Shown here: one piece after another, positions 36,025-45,690 of the stretch
Layout of the letters: each line of letters begins with the position of its first letter
How positions within the stretch are numbered: the stretch's first letter is position 1
NCBI RefSeq assembly: GCF_030580865.1
Contig: NZ_JAUQSY010000002.1
Span: 62,001-126,000 of the forward strand
Origin: Hymenobacter aranciens
GTDB lineage: Bacteria; Bacteroidota; Bacteroidia; Cytophagales; Hymenobacteraceae
Reading direction: 5' to 3'
DNA length: 64,000 bases
Translations under genes and position numbers: made by a program
The notes under the pieces: generated by a model
Told to the model about the DNA's origin: nothing
Seen by the model: the letters and a program-made list of their open reading frames with translations, nothing else
Database searches by the model: none

Positions 36025-36720
36025 ATGAACTACGCTCATAAAACGTATGGATTGGCGGCGTTGCTGGCCGTAGGAACAGGGCAGGGGGCACAGGCGCAAG
36101 TCTCAGCTCCACGGGCCGTTCCGCGCTGGTATCTGAGTGCCCAGCTGTTTCACCAAAAATTCAAAGGTCTGGAGCGTACACCTACGCTCGATGGGCTTGA
36201 CTGGGCCGTATTTACCGGCCCGGTGCTGCGGGGCGGCTGGCAGCTAAACTCCCGCACCGCCCTGGAAATAGGGGTGGGGGGCAGCTGGCCCGGCTGGCGC
36301 AGCATGTATCATAACGAAAACTTTCCCCCAGGCTTAACCTGGGAAGTGCGGCATCGCTACCTCTACGTGCCGGTGCATATCAGCCGCCAGCTACTTGGCG
36401 GAAGCAGCCGCTGGCAGTTAATCGCCACCTTGGGCCTCAGCTACGTACAGCAACTTTCCGAAGAGCGGCGACGGGATAGTAACGGTCAAGTCATCCCTGA
36501 GACTTATCCTTACCAATCCCTGCTTACCAGCCGCGACTTGCCACTACTGCTTGGGGCCGCATTAACCTACCGGCTGGCGCCGCGGTGGCAGCTTGGCTTG
36601 CAGGGGCAGGCCGCATGCTCGCCTCGCTTTCTGTTTGATGCAGGCGGTTATTTTGAAGAAGCGGTACCGGGTGGTGGAGGCGGATTGGAGCTGCGGTATG
36701 GATTTGGAGAAAGGTATTGA
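36025..36720 (+). CDS. Outer-membrane beta-barrel-like protein, unknown function
   Basis: A 231-aa protein with a signal peptide (hydrophobic 8-24, cleavage near GAQAQ). Strand-like segments alternate (WYLSAQLFHQKFKG, GPVLRGGWQLNSRTALEIGVGGSW, HRYLYVPVHISRQLLG, WQLIATLGLSYVQQL, WQLGLQGQAACSPRF, GLELRYGFGERY), ending in an aromatic. This fits an 8- to 10-stranded barrel of the Bacteroidota outer-membrane-protein type. No specific role. It is followed by a promoter box for the next operon. Confidence 0.65.
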   Translation: MNYAHKTYGLAALLAVGTGQGAQAQVSAPRAVPRWYLSAQLFHQKFKGLERTPTLDGLDWAVFTGPVLRGGWQLNSRTALEIGVGGSWPGWRSMYHNENFPPGLTWEVRHRYLYVPVHISRQLLGGSSRWQLIATLGLSYVQQLSEERRRDSNGQVIPETYPYQSLLTSRDLPLLLGAALTYRLAPRWQLGLQGQAACSPRFLFDAGGYFEEAVPGGGGGLELRYGFGERY

Positions 36721-36821
36721 CGTGGGCAGAAAGCAGCCTGCAACAGGGTTATCGCTAGCCTGATACCACAATGCAATGGCTGGTTCGGGTGTTATGGGAA
36801 CAACCTCCGCCCATTTTTCGC

Positions 36822-36829
36822 TACTTTTG
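36822..36829 (+). promoter_or_regulatory. -7 promoter box TACTTTTG for the TPR-to-trmB gene run
   Basis: An exact TAnnTTTG match 50 nt upstream of the TPR gene ATG. No other equally good box was seen before the downstream genes. Confidence 0.5.
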
Positions 36830-36879
36830 GCAACTTCCCGGACCGTGCCCGGTCCGCTGTAACCCGATTTGATTCTTCG

Positions 36880-39800
36880 ATGAAGCTACTTCCCCGGCTG
36901 GCACTGGCTGCCGCCCTCAGCGCCGCGGCCCCGGCGGCGGCCCTGGCCCAGCAAACCCAGGTGTTCGCCTCCGATGAGCGGCATTTTCAGGAAGGCCTTG
37001 AGCTGTTCGACCGGCAGCAGTACGGCGCCGCCCAAACGGCCTTCCGCCAGTACCTTGATATCGAGCCCCGCCGCGCCGGGCAGGGCGGCCCCGCCGCTCG
37101 CGACCGCACCGCCGATGCCGAGTTCTACTACGCTCTCAGCGGCCTCTACCTGCTGCATCCCGATGCTGAGGGGCTCATTCTCGACTTTGCCGAGCAGCAC
37201 CCGGCACACCCGCGCTCGGCCGTGGCCTATTTTGAGCTGGGTAAGTTCTACTTCGACCAGAAGGACTACCCGCAGGCCATCCGCTACTTCCAGAAAGTGG
37301 CCCCGAACAACCTGACCAACGAGCAACGCGCCGAGTCGGATTTTAAGCTGGCTTACAGTTATTTCGAGCAGAAGGACTATGACAAGGCCCGGCTGCTGTT
37401 TGACCGCAACAAGCAGGCCCAGAGTGAATACCGCTACGCCAGCGCCTACTATGCCGGCTACCTGGCCTACCGCGCCGGGGAGTACGCCGCTGCGCGCACC
37501 GACCTCGGCGTAGCCGAGCAGAACGATGCCTATAAGGCGGTGGTACCAGCCGTGATGACCCAGATTTACTACAAGGAAGGGAATTACGACGGCCTCATCC
37601 GTTACGCCACTATAGCTCTGAAAAGCAACCCGCTTCCTCAGAACGCTGACGAAATTGAGTTACTGACGGGCGACGCTTTTTACCAGAAGCAGGACTACAA
37701 GCAGGCGGCCGAATATTTCGATAAATTCGTGGCCGCTCGCAAGGGTAAAATCGACCCGGCGCTGCAATACAAAATCGGTTTCGCCAACTACAAGCAGGGC
37801 GACTACAAAGGCGCCATTGCCAGCCTTAAGAACGTGGCCGTGCGCCGCGACTCGCTGGGGCAGAATGCCGCTTATCACCTCGGGCTGAGCTACCTGCAGA
37901 ATAACCAGAAGCCCCAGGCCATTACGGCATTCGAAGCCGCCCGGCAAAGCACGCTCGAGAAAGGTATTGCTGAGAATGCCACCCTCAAGCTGGCCCAGGC
38001 GCAGTATGAGCAGGGCAATTTGCCGGAGGTCATCAATGTGCTGAAGGACTTCCAGAAGAAGTTTCCGCGCTCGAAGAATCAGCCCATCGTGGATGATTTG
38101 TTGAGCAATAGCTTCCTGGCTTCCACCGATTACCAGCAGGCCCTGACCTACCTCGAAGGCCTCGACGACCGTAGCGCCAAGCTCAGCGGTACCTTCCAGC
38201 GTATTGCTTATGCCCAGGCAGCCACGCTATACAACGACGGCAACTACACCGAGGCCCTGCCGCTGCTGGATAAGTCGCTGAAATACCCGGAGGACGACGC
38301 CTTGCGCGCTGCCGCCCAGGTGCTGACCGGCGAAATCTACAGTATCGGCCAGCGCTACCCGGATGCCATTACGGCGTACACTTCCGCCGCCCGCACTGCC
38401 CGGCAGGGCGGGGTTTCGGCTGAGGAAAAGGAGTTTGAGCAGCGCGCCCGCTACGGCTTGGGCTACGCCTACTACAATACCAAGGCGTATGACAAGGCCC
38501 AGCCGCAGTTCAAGGCCTTCCTGAACGACCCCAGCGCCAAGCCCGACGACCCAAATTATTACGATGCGACACTGCGCCTGGCCGATACCTACTACGTGGC
38601 CAAGGACTACAACTCGGCCCTGACGCAGTATGATAAGGTCATTCAGGCCAACGCTACTGACAAGGACTACGCTTACTTTCAAAAGGGACGCACGCTGGGC
38701 TTAATGGGCCGCCGCGAGGAAGCCACCTCCACCCTGAATGCCCTGCTCAAAGCCGCCCCCAACTCGCGCTACGCCGAGGAGGCCGTGTTTCAGCAGGCGC
38801 AGTTGGCTTTTGAGGCCGGCGACTACCAGCCGGCCGTGGATGGCTTCAGCCGTCTCATTGCCAACCGGCCCAACACGGCCCTACTGCCCCAGGCTCTGCA
38901 GAAGCGTGGCGTGGCCTACGCCAACCTGGAGCAGCACGACAAGGCAGTGCTTGATTTCCAGCGCGTGCTGGGCGAGTATCCGCGTAGCGAGGCCGCCGGG
39001 CAGGCCATCTATAGCCTGCAGGAAAGCCTGGCCGCGCTGGGCCGCACGGAAGAATTCGACGCCTCGCTGGCGAGCTTCAAACAGCTCAACCCCGACAGCA
39101 AAGCCACCGAAAGCGTGGAGTTTGAGGCGGCCAAGTCGCTGTACCTAGCCGAGAAATACCCGCAGGCTATTCTGCGCCTGGAGGCTTATTTGAAGCAATA
39201 CCCCGACAACGCGCTGGGCGCGGATGCCCGCTATTACCTGGGTGATTCGTACCTGAAAACCGGCGATAAGCAGCAGGGCCTGACCCGCCTGCGTGCCGTA
39301 GTGACGGAGAACAAGAGCGAATACGTGAACCGGGCCGTGGGCCGGGTGGCCGATTTGGAGTTCGAAAACCGCAGCTATGCCGAAGCTGCCAAGTTCTACG
39401 ACCGCCTGCGCGGGGCCAGCAGCAACAAGCGCGAAATCGCTACTGCCACGCTGGGTCTGATGCGTAGCTACTACGAAAATGGCGACTTTGCCAAGGCCCG
39501 CGCGGCGGCCGAGGAGCTCAAAGGCCTGGCTGGCGCTACGGCCAGCGCCACCAATGCGGCGCTGCTCTACCTGGGCAAAGCTGATTACCGCCTCGGCAAC
39601 CTGGAGCAGGCCGCTACCGAGCTGGCTACCGCGCTACAGGCGGCGCCTAGCGACGTGTATGGCGCCGAAGCCCAGTATTACATTGCTGAGGTGCTGTTCA
39701 AGCAGAAGAAGTACGACGAGGCCATCACCGAGGCGCTGAAAGTCAATACCAACTTCGCCAATTACACGCTCTGGCAGGGCAAAGCCTTCCTGCTGGTGGC

Positions 39801-40137
39801 CGATGTGTACGCCGCGCAGGGCGACAATTTCCAGGCCCGCGGCACGCTCAACTCGATTATCGACAACAACTTCCCGATTGCCGAAATCCTGGACGGCGCC
39901 CGCAAGCGCCTGGCTAGCCTGGGGGCCGATAAGGACGATGACGAGCCGGCTCCCGCGCCCACCAAAGCGCCGGGCAAAACGACTCCGCCGAAAACCACGC
40001 CGCCCGCCAAGGCGCCGGCCGACAAAACGACGCCCGCGCCCGCCCCGACCGGCGGTGCCAAGGCCCCGGCCAAAACGCCGGCTACCACGCCTACCCCGGC
40101 GCCCACCAAGCCCAAGGCGACGCCCGGCAAGAAGTAA
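36880..40137 (+). CDS. Large exported TPR protein
   Basis: A 1085-aa protein with a signal peptide (about 1-24, cleavage near ALAQQ). Tandem tetratricopeptide repeats cover almost its whole length, with typical A-x-x-Y-F-x-G-D/N-Y-x-x-A units (YPQAIRYFQKVAP, YKQAAEYFDKFVA, YNSALTQYDKVIQ, YAEAAKFYDRLR). The last 60 residues are a Pro/Thr/Lys/Ala-rich disordered tail. It is probably a periplasmic or outer-membrane scaffold for the cluster it heads (barrel, HU-CCDC81/SPOR, ExbB, ExbD, TonB). The exact partner is unknown. Confidence 0.85.
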   Translation: MKLLPRLALAAALSAAAPAAALAQQTQVFASDERHFQEGLELFDRQQYGAAQTAFRQYLDIEPRRAGQGGPAARDRTADAEFYYALSGLYLLHPDAEGLILDFAEQHPAHPRSAVAYFELGKFYFDQKDYPQAIRYFQKVAPNNLTNEQRAESDFKLAYSYFEQKDYDKARLLFDRNKQAQSEYRYASAYYAGYLAYRAGEYAAARTDLGVAEQNDAYKAVVPAVMTQIYYKEGNYDGLIRYATIALKSNPLPQNADEIELLTGDAFYQKQDYKQAAEYFDKFVAARKGKIDPALQYKIGFANYKQGDYKGAIASLKNVAVRRDSLGQNAAYHLGLSYLQNNQKPQAITAFEAARQSTLEKGIAENATLKLAQAQYEQGNLPEVINVLKDFQKKFPRSKNQPIVDDLLSNSFLASTDYQQALTYLEGLDDRSAKLSGTFQRIAYAQAATLYNDGNYTEALPLLDKSLKYPEDDALRAAAQVLTGEIYSIGQRYPDAITAYTSAARTARQGGVSAEEKEFEQRARYGLGYAYYNTKAYDKAQPQFKAFLNDPSAKPDDPNYYDATLRLADTYYVAKDYNSALTQYDKVIQANATDKDYAYFQKGRTLGLMGRREEATSTLNALLKAAPNSRYAEEAVFQQAQLAFEAGDYQPAVDGFSRLIANRPNTALLPQALQKRGVAYANLEQHDKAVLDFQRVLGEYPRSEAAGQAIYSLQESLAALGRTEEFDASLASFKQLNPDSKATESVEFEAAKSLYLAEKYPQAILRLEAYLKQYPDNALGADARYYLGDSYLKTGDKQQGLTRLRAVVTENKSEYVNRAVGRVADLEFENRSYAEAAKFYDRLRGASSNKREIATATLGLMRSYYENGDFAKARAAAEELKGLAGATASATNAALLYLGKADYRLGNLEQAATELATALQAAPSDVYGAEAQYYIAEVLFKQKKYDEAITEALKVNTNFANYTLWQGKAFLLVADVYAAQGDNFQARGTLNSIIDNNFPIAEILDGARKRLASLGADKDDDEPAPAPTKAPGKTTPPKTTPPAKAPADKTTPAPAPTGGAKAPAKTPATTPTPAPTKPKATPGKK

Positions 40138-40171
40138 ATCGCCGGGCCGATGCGGCCGGTTCAGAAAAGAC

Positions 40172-40206
40172 GCTAACAGCTAGCAGCTAACGGCTAGCAG
40201 CTCAAA
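40172..40206. repeat. Single 5x7-nt array upstream of the barrel gene
   Basis: Five heptamers gctaaca, gctagca, gctaacg, gctagca, gctcaaa make exactly 35 nt, 9 nt before the ATG at 40216. No inverted partner arm was found. Confidence 0.8.
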
Positions 40207-40215
40207 AGATATTCT

Positions 40216-41961
40216 ATGAAGCTGTTTGAAATAAATCGTTCGAGTGTGGCCGTCGGCCGTCGGGGCGCAGTGGCGGGGCTGGTGCTGGCCGGTGCGGTGG
40301 GCAGCCTGCCGCTGGCCGCCCAGGCCCAGCCCAACAAGGGTAAACCGCGAGGCAAAATCGAAGCCGCCGAGATTGAAATCGTGAAGGAGCGGGTGAACCA
40401 GCTGCCTGAGGCCACCCGTAACTACGAGAAAATCAAAATCCCCGCGCCGCCCAAAACCGAGCGCAAAGTCACCTATACCTTCCCTGATTTCCGCCTGCCC
40501 GCCGACCGGCTTAACCCCTCGGTGCGCGTACTCACCATCCGGGCCGAGGAGCCGGAGCCGCTCAACGGCAAGTTCGTGAAGCTGGGCATCGGCAACTACG
40601 GCACCTTCTACGGCCGCGGCTACCTGCACAGCACCCGCACCGACGAGAGCCCTTTCACCTACGGTGTGGACCTCAAGCACGTCAACTCCCTCAATGGGCC
40701 GGTTGATGGCAAAAACTCCGGCGTGAGCCAGAGCAGTGCCAGCCTGATGGGCGAAACTTACAAGGGGACCGCCGCCCTCGGCGCCACCGTGGATTACGGC
40801 CACGAGCGCTACAACTTTTACGGCTACGACCGTGGTGCGGGCTACGTGGTGCCGGAAAAGGACGTGCTGAAACAGTCGTTCAACCGCTTCGCCGTGAAAG
40901 CCTACGCCCGTAACCGCGACCCCGAGCAGACGTTGCAATACGACGCCGGGCTGGGCTTCAAATACTGGGGCGACAACTTCACGGCCAAAGAAAGTAACTT
41001 CACCATCAACGGCAAAGTGGGCTACGCGCTGGGCGAAACCAGCCGCGTGACGCTGCTTGCCGACGCCTCGTTCATCTCCAGCAAGGATTCGCTGGTGGAC
41101 CGCAGCCGCACCTTCATCCAGGCCACCCCGGCGTATGAGTTGACCAAAGACCGGCTGTCGCTGAGCCTCGGCGCCACCATCGGCTACTCGTCCGACACGG
41201 TGAACAATGTGGGCAAAACGTCCCTCAACCCCGCCGTGCGCGTGGGCTACGTGGTGCTGCCCGAGAAGCTGCAGGTGTACGTGGGCGCCGGCGGGGCCAT
41301 CCAGCGCGTTACGCTCTACGACCTGAGCACCGAGAACCCCTGGCTCAACCGCAACCTCAACATCGCCGACACCCACCGCGGCCCCACGGGCTACATCGGC
41401 TTTGCCGCCACGCCCGTGCGCGGCCTCGAACTGAATGCCCGCGCCACCTACGGCCGCGACAAAAACCTGTATTTCTACCTCAACAACCCCAACCAACCCC
41501 AAAAATTCGACCTCGTGTACGACAGCACGACCACGCAGTTTCTGAACGTGCATGGCGAGTTGCTGTATAACTCGGCCGAGAAGTTCCGCCTCGGCACGCG
41601 CCTCGACTATAATAAGTACATGCTCGAAACCCTGGCTCAGCCTTTCCATCGGCCCGAGTTTCAGGCTTCGGTGTTCGGCACGTATAACGTGTTCGATAAG
41701 CTGCTAATCGGCGCCGAGCTGTACTTCTATTCGGCCAGCTACGGCATCAGCTACGCTGAAACAAACGGTGTCAGAACTCCCGATTTTTACCGCGCCACCG
41801 ACGCGATTTACGACCTCAACCTGCGCGCCGACTACCGCGTTACGCCAAAAATATCCATCTTTGCAATGGGTAACAACCTCGCCAACCAGCAATATCAGCG
41901 CTTCTACCGGTATCCGGTGAAGGGCATCAACGCGCTGGGTGGCGCAACGTACACGTTCTAA
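40216..41961 (+). CDS. Plugless TonB-dependent-receptor-like outer-membrane barrel
   Basis: A 581-aa protein with a signal peptide (hydrophobic about 18-36, cleavage near AQAQ). A short periplasmic stretch precedes a long barrel of aromatic-rich strands (YTFPDFRLP, GTFYGRGYLHS, HERYNFYGYDRG, KISIFAMGNNLANQQYQRF) and a terminal GGATYTF strand. No plug domain, CarboxypepD-like domain or clear TonB box is seen, so it is more likely a constitutive channel or structural barrel than a ligand-gated receptor. It lies between the TPR scaffold and the HU-CCDC81/SPOR protein. Function inferred from fold only. Confidence 0.75.
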   Translation: MKLFEINRSSVAVGRRGAVAGLVLAGAVGSLPLAAQAQPNKGKPRGKIEAAEIEIVKERVNQLPEATRNYEKIKIPAPPKTERKVTYTFPDFRLPADRLNPSVRVLTIRAEEPEPLNGKFVKLGIGNYGTFYGRGYLHSTRTDESPFTYGVDLKHVNSLNGPVDGKNSGVSQSSASLMGETYKGTAALGATVDYGHERYNFYGYDRGAGYVVPEKDVLKQSFNRFAVKAYARNRDPEQTLQYDAGLGFKYWGDNFTAKESNFTINGKVGYALGETSRVTLLADASFISSKDSLVDRSRTFIQATPAYELTKDRLSLSLGATIGYSSDTVNNVGKTSLNPAVRVGYVVLPEKLQVYVGAGGAIQRVTLYDLSTENPWLNRNLNIADTHRGPTGYIGFAATPVRGLELNARATYGRDKNLYFYLNNPNQPQKFDLVYDSTTTQFLNVHGELLYNSAEKFRLGTRLDYNKYMLETLAQPFHRPEFQASVFGTYNVFDKLLIGAELYFYSASYGISYAETNGVRTPDFYRATDAIYDLNLRADYRVTPKISIFAMGNNLANQQYQRFYRYPVKGINALGGATYTF

Positions 41962-41963
41962 GT

Positions 41964-42057
41964 TGAAATTAAAAATGATAAATTAAAAATTAAAAATGAC
42001 TGCGTGCCAGCGTGGTTATGCCCAATTCTTAATTCATCATTTTTAGTTCATAATTCA
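41964..42057. repeat. Heptad dyad between the barrel gene and the HU-CCDC81/SPOR gene
   Basis: Left arm 41964-41998 (tgaaatt, aaaaatg, ataaatt, aaaaatt, aaaaatg) and right arm 42023-42057 (caattct, taattca, tcatttt, tagttca, taattca) are five 7-nt units each. The spacer is 24 nt. It starts 2 nt after the stop and ends 5 nt before the next ATG. Confidence 0.85.
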
Positions 42058-42062
42058 AAAAG

Positions 42063-43274
42063 ATGCACCTCGCCGACCATATCCGTCCCTTACTCCGTGA
42101 CCACGACTGCGTGATTATCCCGGATTTTGGGGGCCTCGTGGCCGATGTGGCGCCCGCCCGGCTGCAAGCTGGCCGCCAGGTGCTCAGCCCCCCCACCAAG
42201 CTAGTGGCCTTCAACCAGGCCCTGACCCGCAACGACGGCCTGCTCATCGATGCCGTGAGCCAGCACCTGGACGTGTCGCTGAGCCAGGCCCGCGAGTTGG
42301 TGCGTCAGGCTGTGGCCCAGTTGCGTCAGGAACTGGAGGAGGCGCACCGCACCACGCTGCCCGGCATCGGTATATTTCGCCGGGGCACTGGGCGAGGGCT
42401 TTCTTTTGAATACACCGGCAACGATAACCTATTGCCCGCTTCCTACGGCTTGCCGGAACTGGTAGCCCGCCCCGTGCTGACCGCCAACGCCCGCGAAAAG
42501 CGCCCGCAGCCCGTGCTGCGCAGCGGCGCCCAGCGTGGCCGCCTGGCCCGCGTGCTGCCCGGCGCGGCCTTAGGGGTAGTGGCAGTGCTGGCCCTCACCG
42601 CCAGCCTACTGGCCTGGAATAACAACTCGCTGCCCACCTGGGCCGCCCGCCTATCCAATATTGAGTGGAGCAGCCCGACCGCGCCAGCCGTAGCCACCGC
42701 CCCGGCCGTGACCATGCAGGAGCCCCAGCAAGCCACCCTGGCCCAGCACGGCTGGACCAACTCGGCCGTTGCGGAACCAGCGCCGGCCCCGGCCGAGTTA
42801 GAAAGTGTGCCGCCGGTAATCCTGGCCGAAACACCCGCTACGGACGTAGCGCCGACTCCCTCCCCAACGGTAGAAACGCTCGCCGCTCCAGCTGCCATTA
42901 CTACCCCGGTTGCTGCTCCCGTAGCAGCCAAGGCTGAGGCTGTAAAACCGGAGCCTAAGGCCGTTGAAAAAGAGAAAGCTGCTGCTCCGGTTGTCAAGCC
43001 AGCCGTAGCCAAACCCGCTGCAGTCACCAGCACCACAATTAAAAGCCGCACCGGCCGTTTCTACGTCGTAGCGGGCGCGTTCAGCACGCTGGCCTCGGCG
43101 CAAAAGGTGCGGGCCAACCATCCCAACGGCCGCGTGATTCTGCCACCCTGGGGCAGCCGGCTCTACCGCTTGTCGGTAGCCGATTTTGCCGACCGCGCTT
43201 CGGCGGAGAAGGAGGCTGCCCGCCTGCGGGTTAAGGCCCACTCCACCAATTCCCACCTTGTTTTTCCTTACTAG
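42063..43274 (+). CDS. HU-CCDC81 and SPOR domain protein
   Basis: A 403-aa inner-membrane protein. The N-terminus (MHLADHIRPLLRDHDCVIIPDFGGLVAD...LPGIGIFRRGTGRGLSFEY) is the tandem HU/CCDC81-like prokaryotic domain. A transmembrane helix (about 168-187) follows, then a Pro/Ala/Val-rich periplasmic linker and a C-terminal SPOR domain (RFYVVAGAFSTLASAQKVR, GSRLYRLSVADFADRASAEKEAARL) that should bind denuded septal peptidoglycan. The family is Bacteroidota-specific and usually adjoins ExbB/ExbD genes, as here. It may link division-site wall to the envelope machinery. Confidence 0.9.
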   Translation: MHLADHIRPLLRDHDCVIIPDFGGLVADVAPARLQAGRQVLSPPTKLVAFNQALTRNDGLLIDAVSQHLDVSLSQARELVRQAVAQLRQELEEAHRTTLPGIGIFRRGTGRGLSFEYTGNDNLLPASYGLPELVARPVLTANAREKRPQPVLRSGAQRGRLARVLPGAALGVVAVLALTASLLAWNNNSLPTWAARLSNIEWSSPTAPAVATAPAVTMQEPQQATLAQHGWTNSAVAEPAPAPAELESVPPVILAETPATDVAPTPSPTVETLAAPAAITTPVAAPVAAKAEAVKPEPKAVEKEKAAAPVVKPAVAKPAAVTSTTIKSRTGRFYVVAGAFSTLASAQKVRANHPNGRVILPPWGSRLYRLSVADFADRASAEKEAARLRVKAHSTNSHLVFPY

Positions 43275-43290
43275 TACCTTCTAGCACCGC

Positions 43291-44001
43291 ATGTCTGTTT
43301 TCTTGTTGCAAGTTGGGGCCGCCGTCAACACGGCTGCTTCCCCCGATTCGGTGAATGCTGCGGTGAACGCAGCCGCCCAAGCCGATGGCGGCCTGTCGCT
43401 CATCGACCTGATTATGAAGGGGGGCTGGATTATGGTGCCCCTGTTCCTGCTTTCGTTCGTCTCGATTTACATTATCATCGAGCGCTACATCACCATCCGC
43501 CGCGCTGCTGGCAACCCCGATTCCTTCATGGCCGGCATCCGCGCCCTGATGGTGAAGGGCGACCTGCCCGGCGCTAAAATGCTCTGCGCCCAGAACCCTT
43601 CGCCGCTGGCCCGCATGGTGGAGAAAGGCCTGCGCCGCATCGGCCTGCCGCTGAAGGAAATCGAAACCTCGGTCGAAAACGTGGGCAAGATTGAAATTGC
43701 CCGCCTCGAAAAGAACATCAACATCCTGGGTATCATCGCTGGCATCGCGCCAATGCTGGGCTTCGTGGGTACTATTATCGGCGTTATCAAGATTTTCTAC
43801 GCCATCAACGCGACCGGTGAGTTCGGCATCTCGCAGATTGCGGGCGGCCTCTACACCAAGATGGTAACTTCGGCCGCGGGTCTGATTGTGGGGATTATTG
43901 CCCACGTCGGCTACCACTGGCTCAGCATCATGGTCGAGCGCATGGTGTTCCGCATGGAGAACTCGGCCATCGAGTTTATGGACATTCTGCAGGACAACTA
44001 A
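43291..44001 (+). CDS. exbB: ExbB/TolQ/MotA-type proton channel subunit
   Basis: A 236-aa integral membrane protein with three main helices (about 46-66, 143-166, 184-208) and a cytoplasmic loop between the first two. The NINILGIIAGIAPMLGFVGTIIGVI and GGLYTKMVTSAAGLIVGIIAHVGYHWL segments are the MotA/TolQ/ExbB signature that lines the ion path. Together with ExbD it should use the proton gradient to drive the TonB-like protein encoded two genes later. The exbB-exbD spacing is taken up by a heptad dyad. Confidence 0.95.
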   Translation: MSVFLLQVGAAVNTAASPDSVNAAVNAAAQADGGLSLIDLIMKGGWIMVPLFLLSFVSIYIIIERYITIRRAAGNPDSFMAGIRALMVKGDLPGAKMLCAQNPSPLARMVEKGLRRIGLPLKEIETSVENVGKIEIARLEKNINILGIIAGIAPMLGFVGTIIGVIKIFYAINATGEFGISQIAGGLYTKMVTSAAGLIVGIIAHVGYHWLSIMVERMVFRMENSAIEFMDILQDN

Positions 44002-44005
44002 GGAC

Positions 44006-44096
44006 GAGTTATGAGTTTTGAATTATGAGTTATGAGTTGGCAATGCCGGGAACTTATAGCTCTGACTCACAACTCATAATTCAAAACTCATAACTC
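44006..44096. repeat. Heptad dyad between exbB and exbD
   Basis: Left arm 44006-44040 is five units (gagttat, gagtttt, gaattat, gagttat, gagttgg). Right arm 44069-44096 is four inverted units (acaactc, ataattc, aaaactc, ataactc). It begins 4 nt after the exbB stop and ends 5 nt before the exbD ATG. Confidence 0.85.
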
Positions 44097-44101
44097 CTTA
44101 C

Positions 44102-44518
44102 ATGAATTTCTCCCGCCGCCGCCGCGCTTCGTCTCACGTTGAGACGGGCGCCATGAACGACATCATGTTTTTCCTGATGTTGTTCTTTTTGATTGTGAGT
44201 ACGATGGTGAACCCCAACGTCATCAAGCTCCTGCTGCCTTCGGCCAAAAGCCACGTGGCGGTGATGAAACAACCCATCACCGTGAGCGTGAACGCCGCTG
44301 GCGAATACTACGTGAACAAGAAGCCGGTGAACGGCGCTAATCTCGAAAACGAGCTCCGCGCCCTCATTGGCAGCAATAACCTGGACGTGCCCACCGTGGT
44401 GCTGCGCGTCGATGCTTCGTTGAACGTGCAGAAGCTGGTGGATATCCTGGAAATGGGCAACCGCTTGAAAATTAAAATGGTGATGGCTACGCAGGCCGAA
44501 AAGGCCGCTGGCCGATAA
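44102..44518 (+). CDS. exbD: ExbD/TolR-type transport protein
   Basis: A 138-aa single-pass protein with one helix (about 21-37) after a short cytoplasmic N-terminus containing the conserved METGAMND-type acidic residue near the membrane (VETGAMNDIMFFLMLFFLIVS). The periplasmic part (VTVNAAGEYYVNKKPV-like strand pattern, VVLRVDASLNVQKLVDILEMGNRLKIKMVMATQ) is a TolR/ExbD fold. It forms the rotor or stator partner of ExbB. The gene is followed by a 107-nt palindrome before the tonB-like gene. Confidence 0.95.
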   Translation: MNFSRRRRASSHVETGAMNDIMFFLMLFFLIVSTMVNPNVIKLLLPSAKSHVAVMKQPITVSVNAAGEYYVNKKPVNGANLENELRALIGSNNLDVPTVVLRVDASLNVQKLVDILEMGNRLKIKMVMATQAEKAAGR

Positions 44519-44526
44519 AACTGGTT

Positions 44527-44633
44527 GTCATGCCTTATCTGGCGTACACGCAGTGACGCATCCTCTCACGCCAGAACCAGCCGTTCAGCCGTGATAAGAT
44601 GCTTCACTGCGTGTACGCCAGATAAGGCATGAC
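44527..44633. repeat. 43-bp-arm palindrome, family P1, copy 1
   Basis: Arms 44527-44569 and 44591-44633 pair over about 43 bp with few mismatches. The centre contains cagaaccagccgttcag, nearly identical to that of the copy at 56934-57018. The outer arms of the two copies differ but remain self-complementary. Confidence 0.85.
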
Positions 44634-44756
44634 AGTTCTTTTTCCATTTTCGCTGTGCAATCGGCCTACTTTCTGCATCAGCACCCCAGCCAACGGCGCA
44701 ACTAAACTCACCCGCCGCGTCGTTACCCTTACCCGACCCATTAACGAGCATTCGTC

Positions 44757-45671
44757 ATGGCTATAGATTATCCCGAACAGCACCGCCGCGAAGCCCTCAT
44801 TGGCACCATCGTGCTGCACGTGCTGCTGGTGCTGCTGTTTTTCTTCGCCAAGTTCAACGGCCCCAACCCGCCGCTCGAAACCTTTGAAACCGGCGGCGGC
44901 GGCGACGTGGAGCTGAACTACGGCCTCGATTCCGAAGGCTCGGGCGACGTGCAAACCACCGCCGCCGCCAACGCCTCCGACAACCGCGAGGACAGCAAGC
45001 CCCCGGCCCAGAGTCCTGACCCGCAGCCCACGCCCACCACGCAGGAAACCGACCCCACGCCGCCCAGCGAGGCCCAGACCATCACCTCCGACGCCGAGGA
45101 AAGCCCGGTATCGGCTCCCGTGGTAGAAAATCCGGCCCCGCCGAAGGAAGAGGTGAAAGTGACGCCGAAGCCCAAGCGCCAGGTGGCCGTGGCTTTCAAC
45201 CCCAATGGCAGCGCTAATGGTGGTGGTACGGGTACCAATGGCACCAGCAACGCGCCTACGGGCAACAACAATGGTGACCGTCCGGGCAAAGTGGGCGACC
45301 AGGGCGACCCCAACGGCTCGCTCGACTCCAAAGCCCTGTATGGTGCCGGCAATGGCACTGGCGGCGGCGATGGCGGCGGCAACGGCCGCGGCCGCGGCGC
45401 GGGCGATGGTGACGGCCTCGACATGAGCGGCTGGCGCTTCGACAATACGCCCCGGGTGGAAGCCATTGATGACAACCCGGGGGTTGTCAAATTCAAAATC
45501 AAAATATCGGAGGACGGCGAGGTGGAATCGGTAACCAAGGTGTCGGGCAATGTGACGCCGCAGCAGGAGAAATTGTGCCGCGACAAGTTGCTGAATGCAA
45601 ACTTTATTCGTACGAACTCGGGTTCGGGCGGAGCTACCGGTTTCTACACATTCCGCTTCTCGGTCCACTAA
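44757..45671 (+). CDS. TonB-like energy transducer
   Basis: A 304-aa protein with a short cytoplasmic N-terminus, one membrane helix (about 14-33) and a long Pro/Thr then Gly/Asn-rich periplasmic linker (about 60-225). The compact C-terminal domain (DNPGVVKFKIKISEDGEVESVTKVSGNVTPQQE...FYTFRFSV) corresponds to the TonB C-terminal fold. It should transmit ExbB/ExbD energy to outer-membrane partners. The linker is unusually rich in Gly/Asn repeats. No TonB-dependent receptor with a plug is encoded in the window. Confidence 0.85.
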   Translation: MAIDYPEQHRREALIGTIVLHVLLVLLFFFAKFNGPNPPLETFETGGGGDVELNYGLDSEGSGDVQTTAAANASDNREDSKPPAQSPDPQPTPTTQETDPTPPSEAQTITSDAEESPVSAPVVENPAPPKEEVKVTPKPKRQVAVAFNPNGSANGGGTGTNGTSNAPTGNNNGDRPGKVGDQGDPNGSLDSKALYGAGNGTGGGDGGGNGRGRGAGDGDGLDMSGWRFDNTPRVEAIDDNPGVVKFKIKISEDGEVESVTKVSGNVTPQQEKLCRDKLLNANFIRTNSGSGGATGFYTFRFSVH

Positions 45672-45690
45672 GTAATTTATGATGCCAACA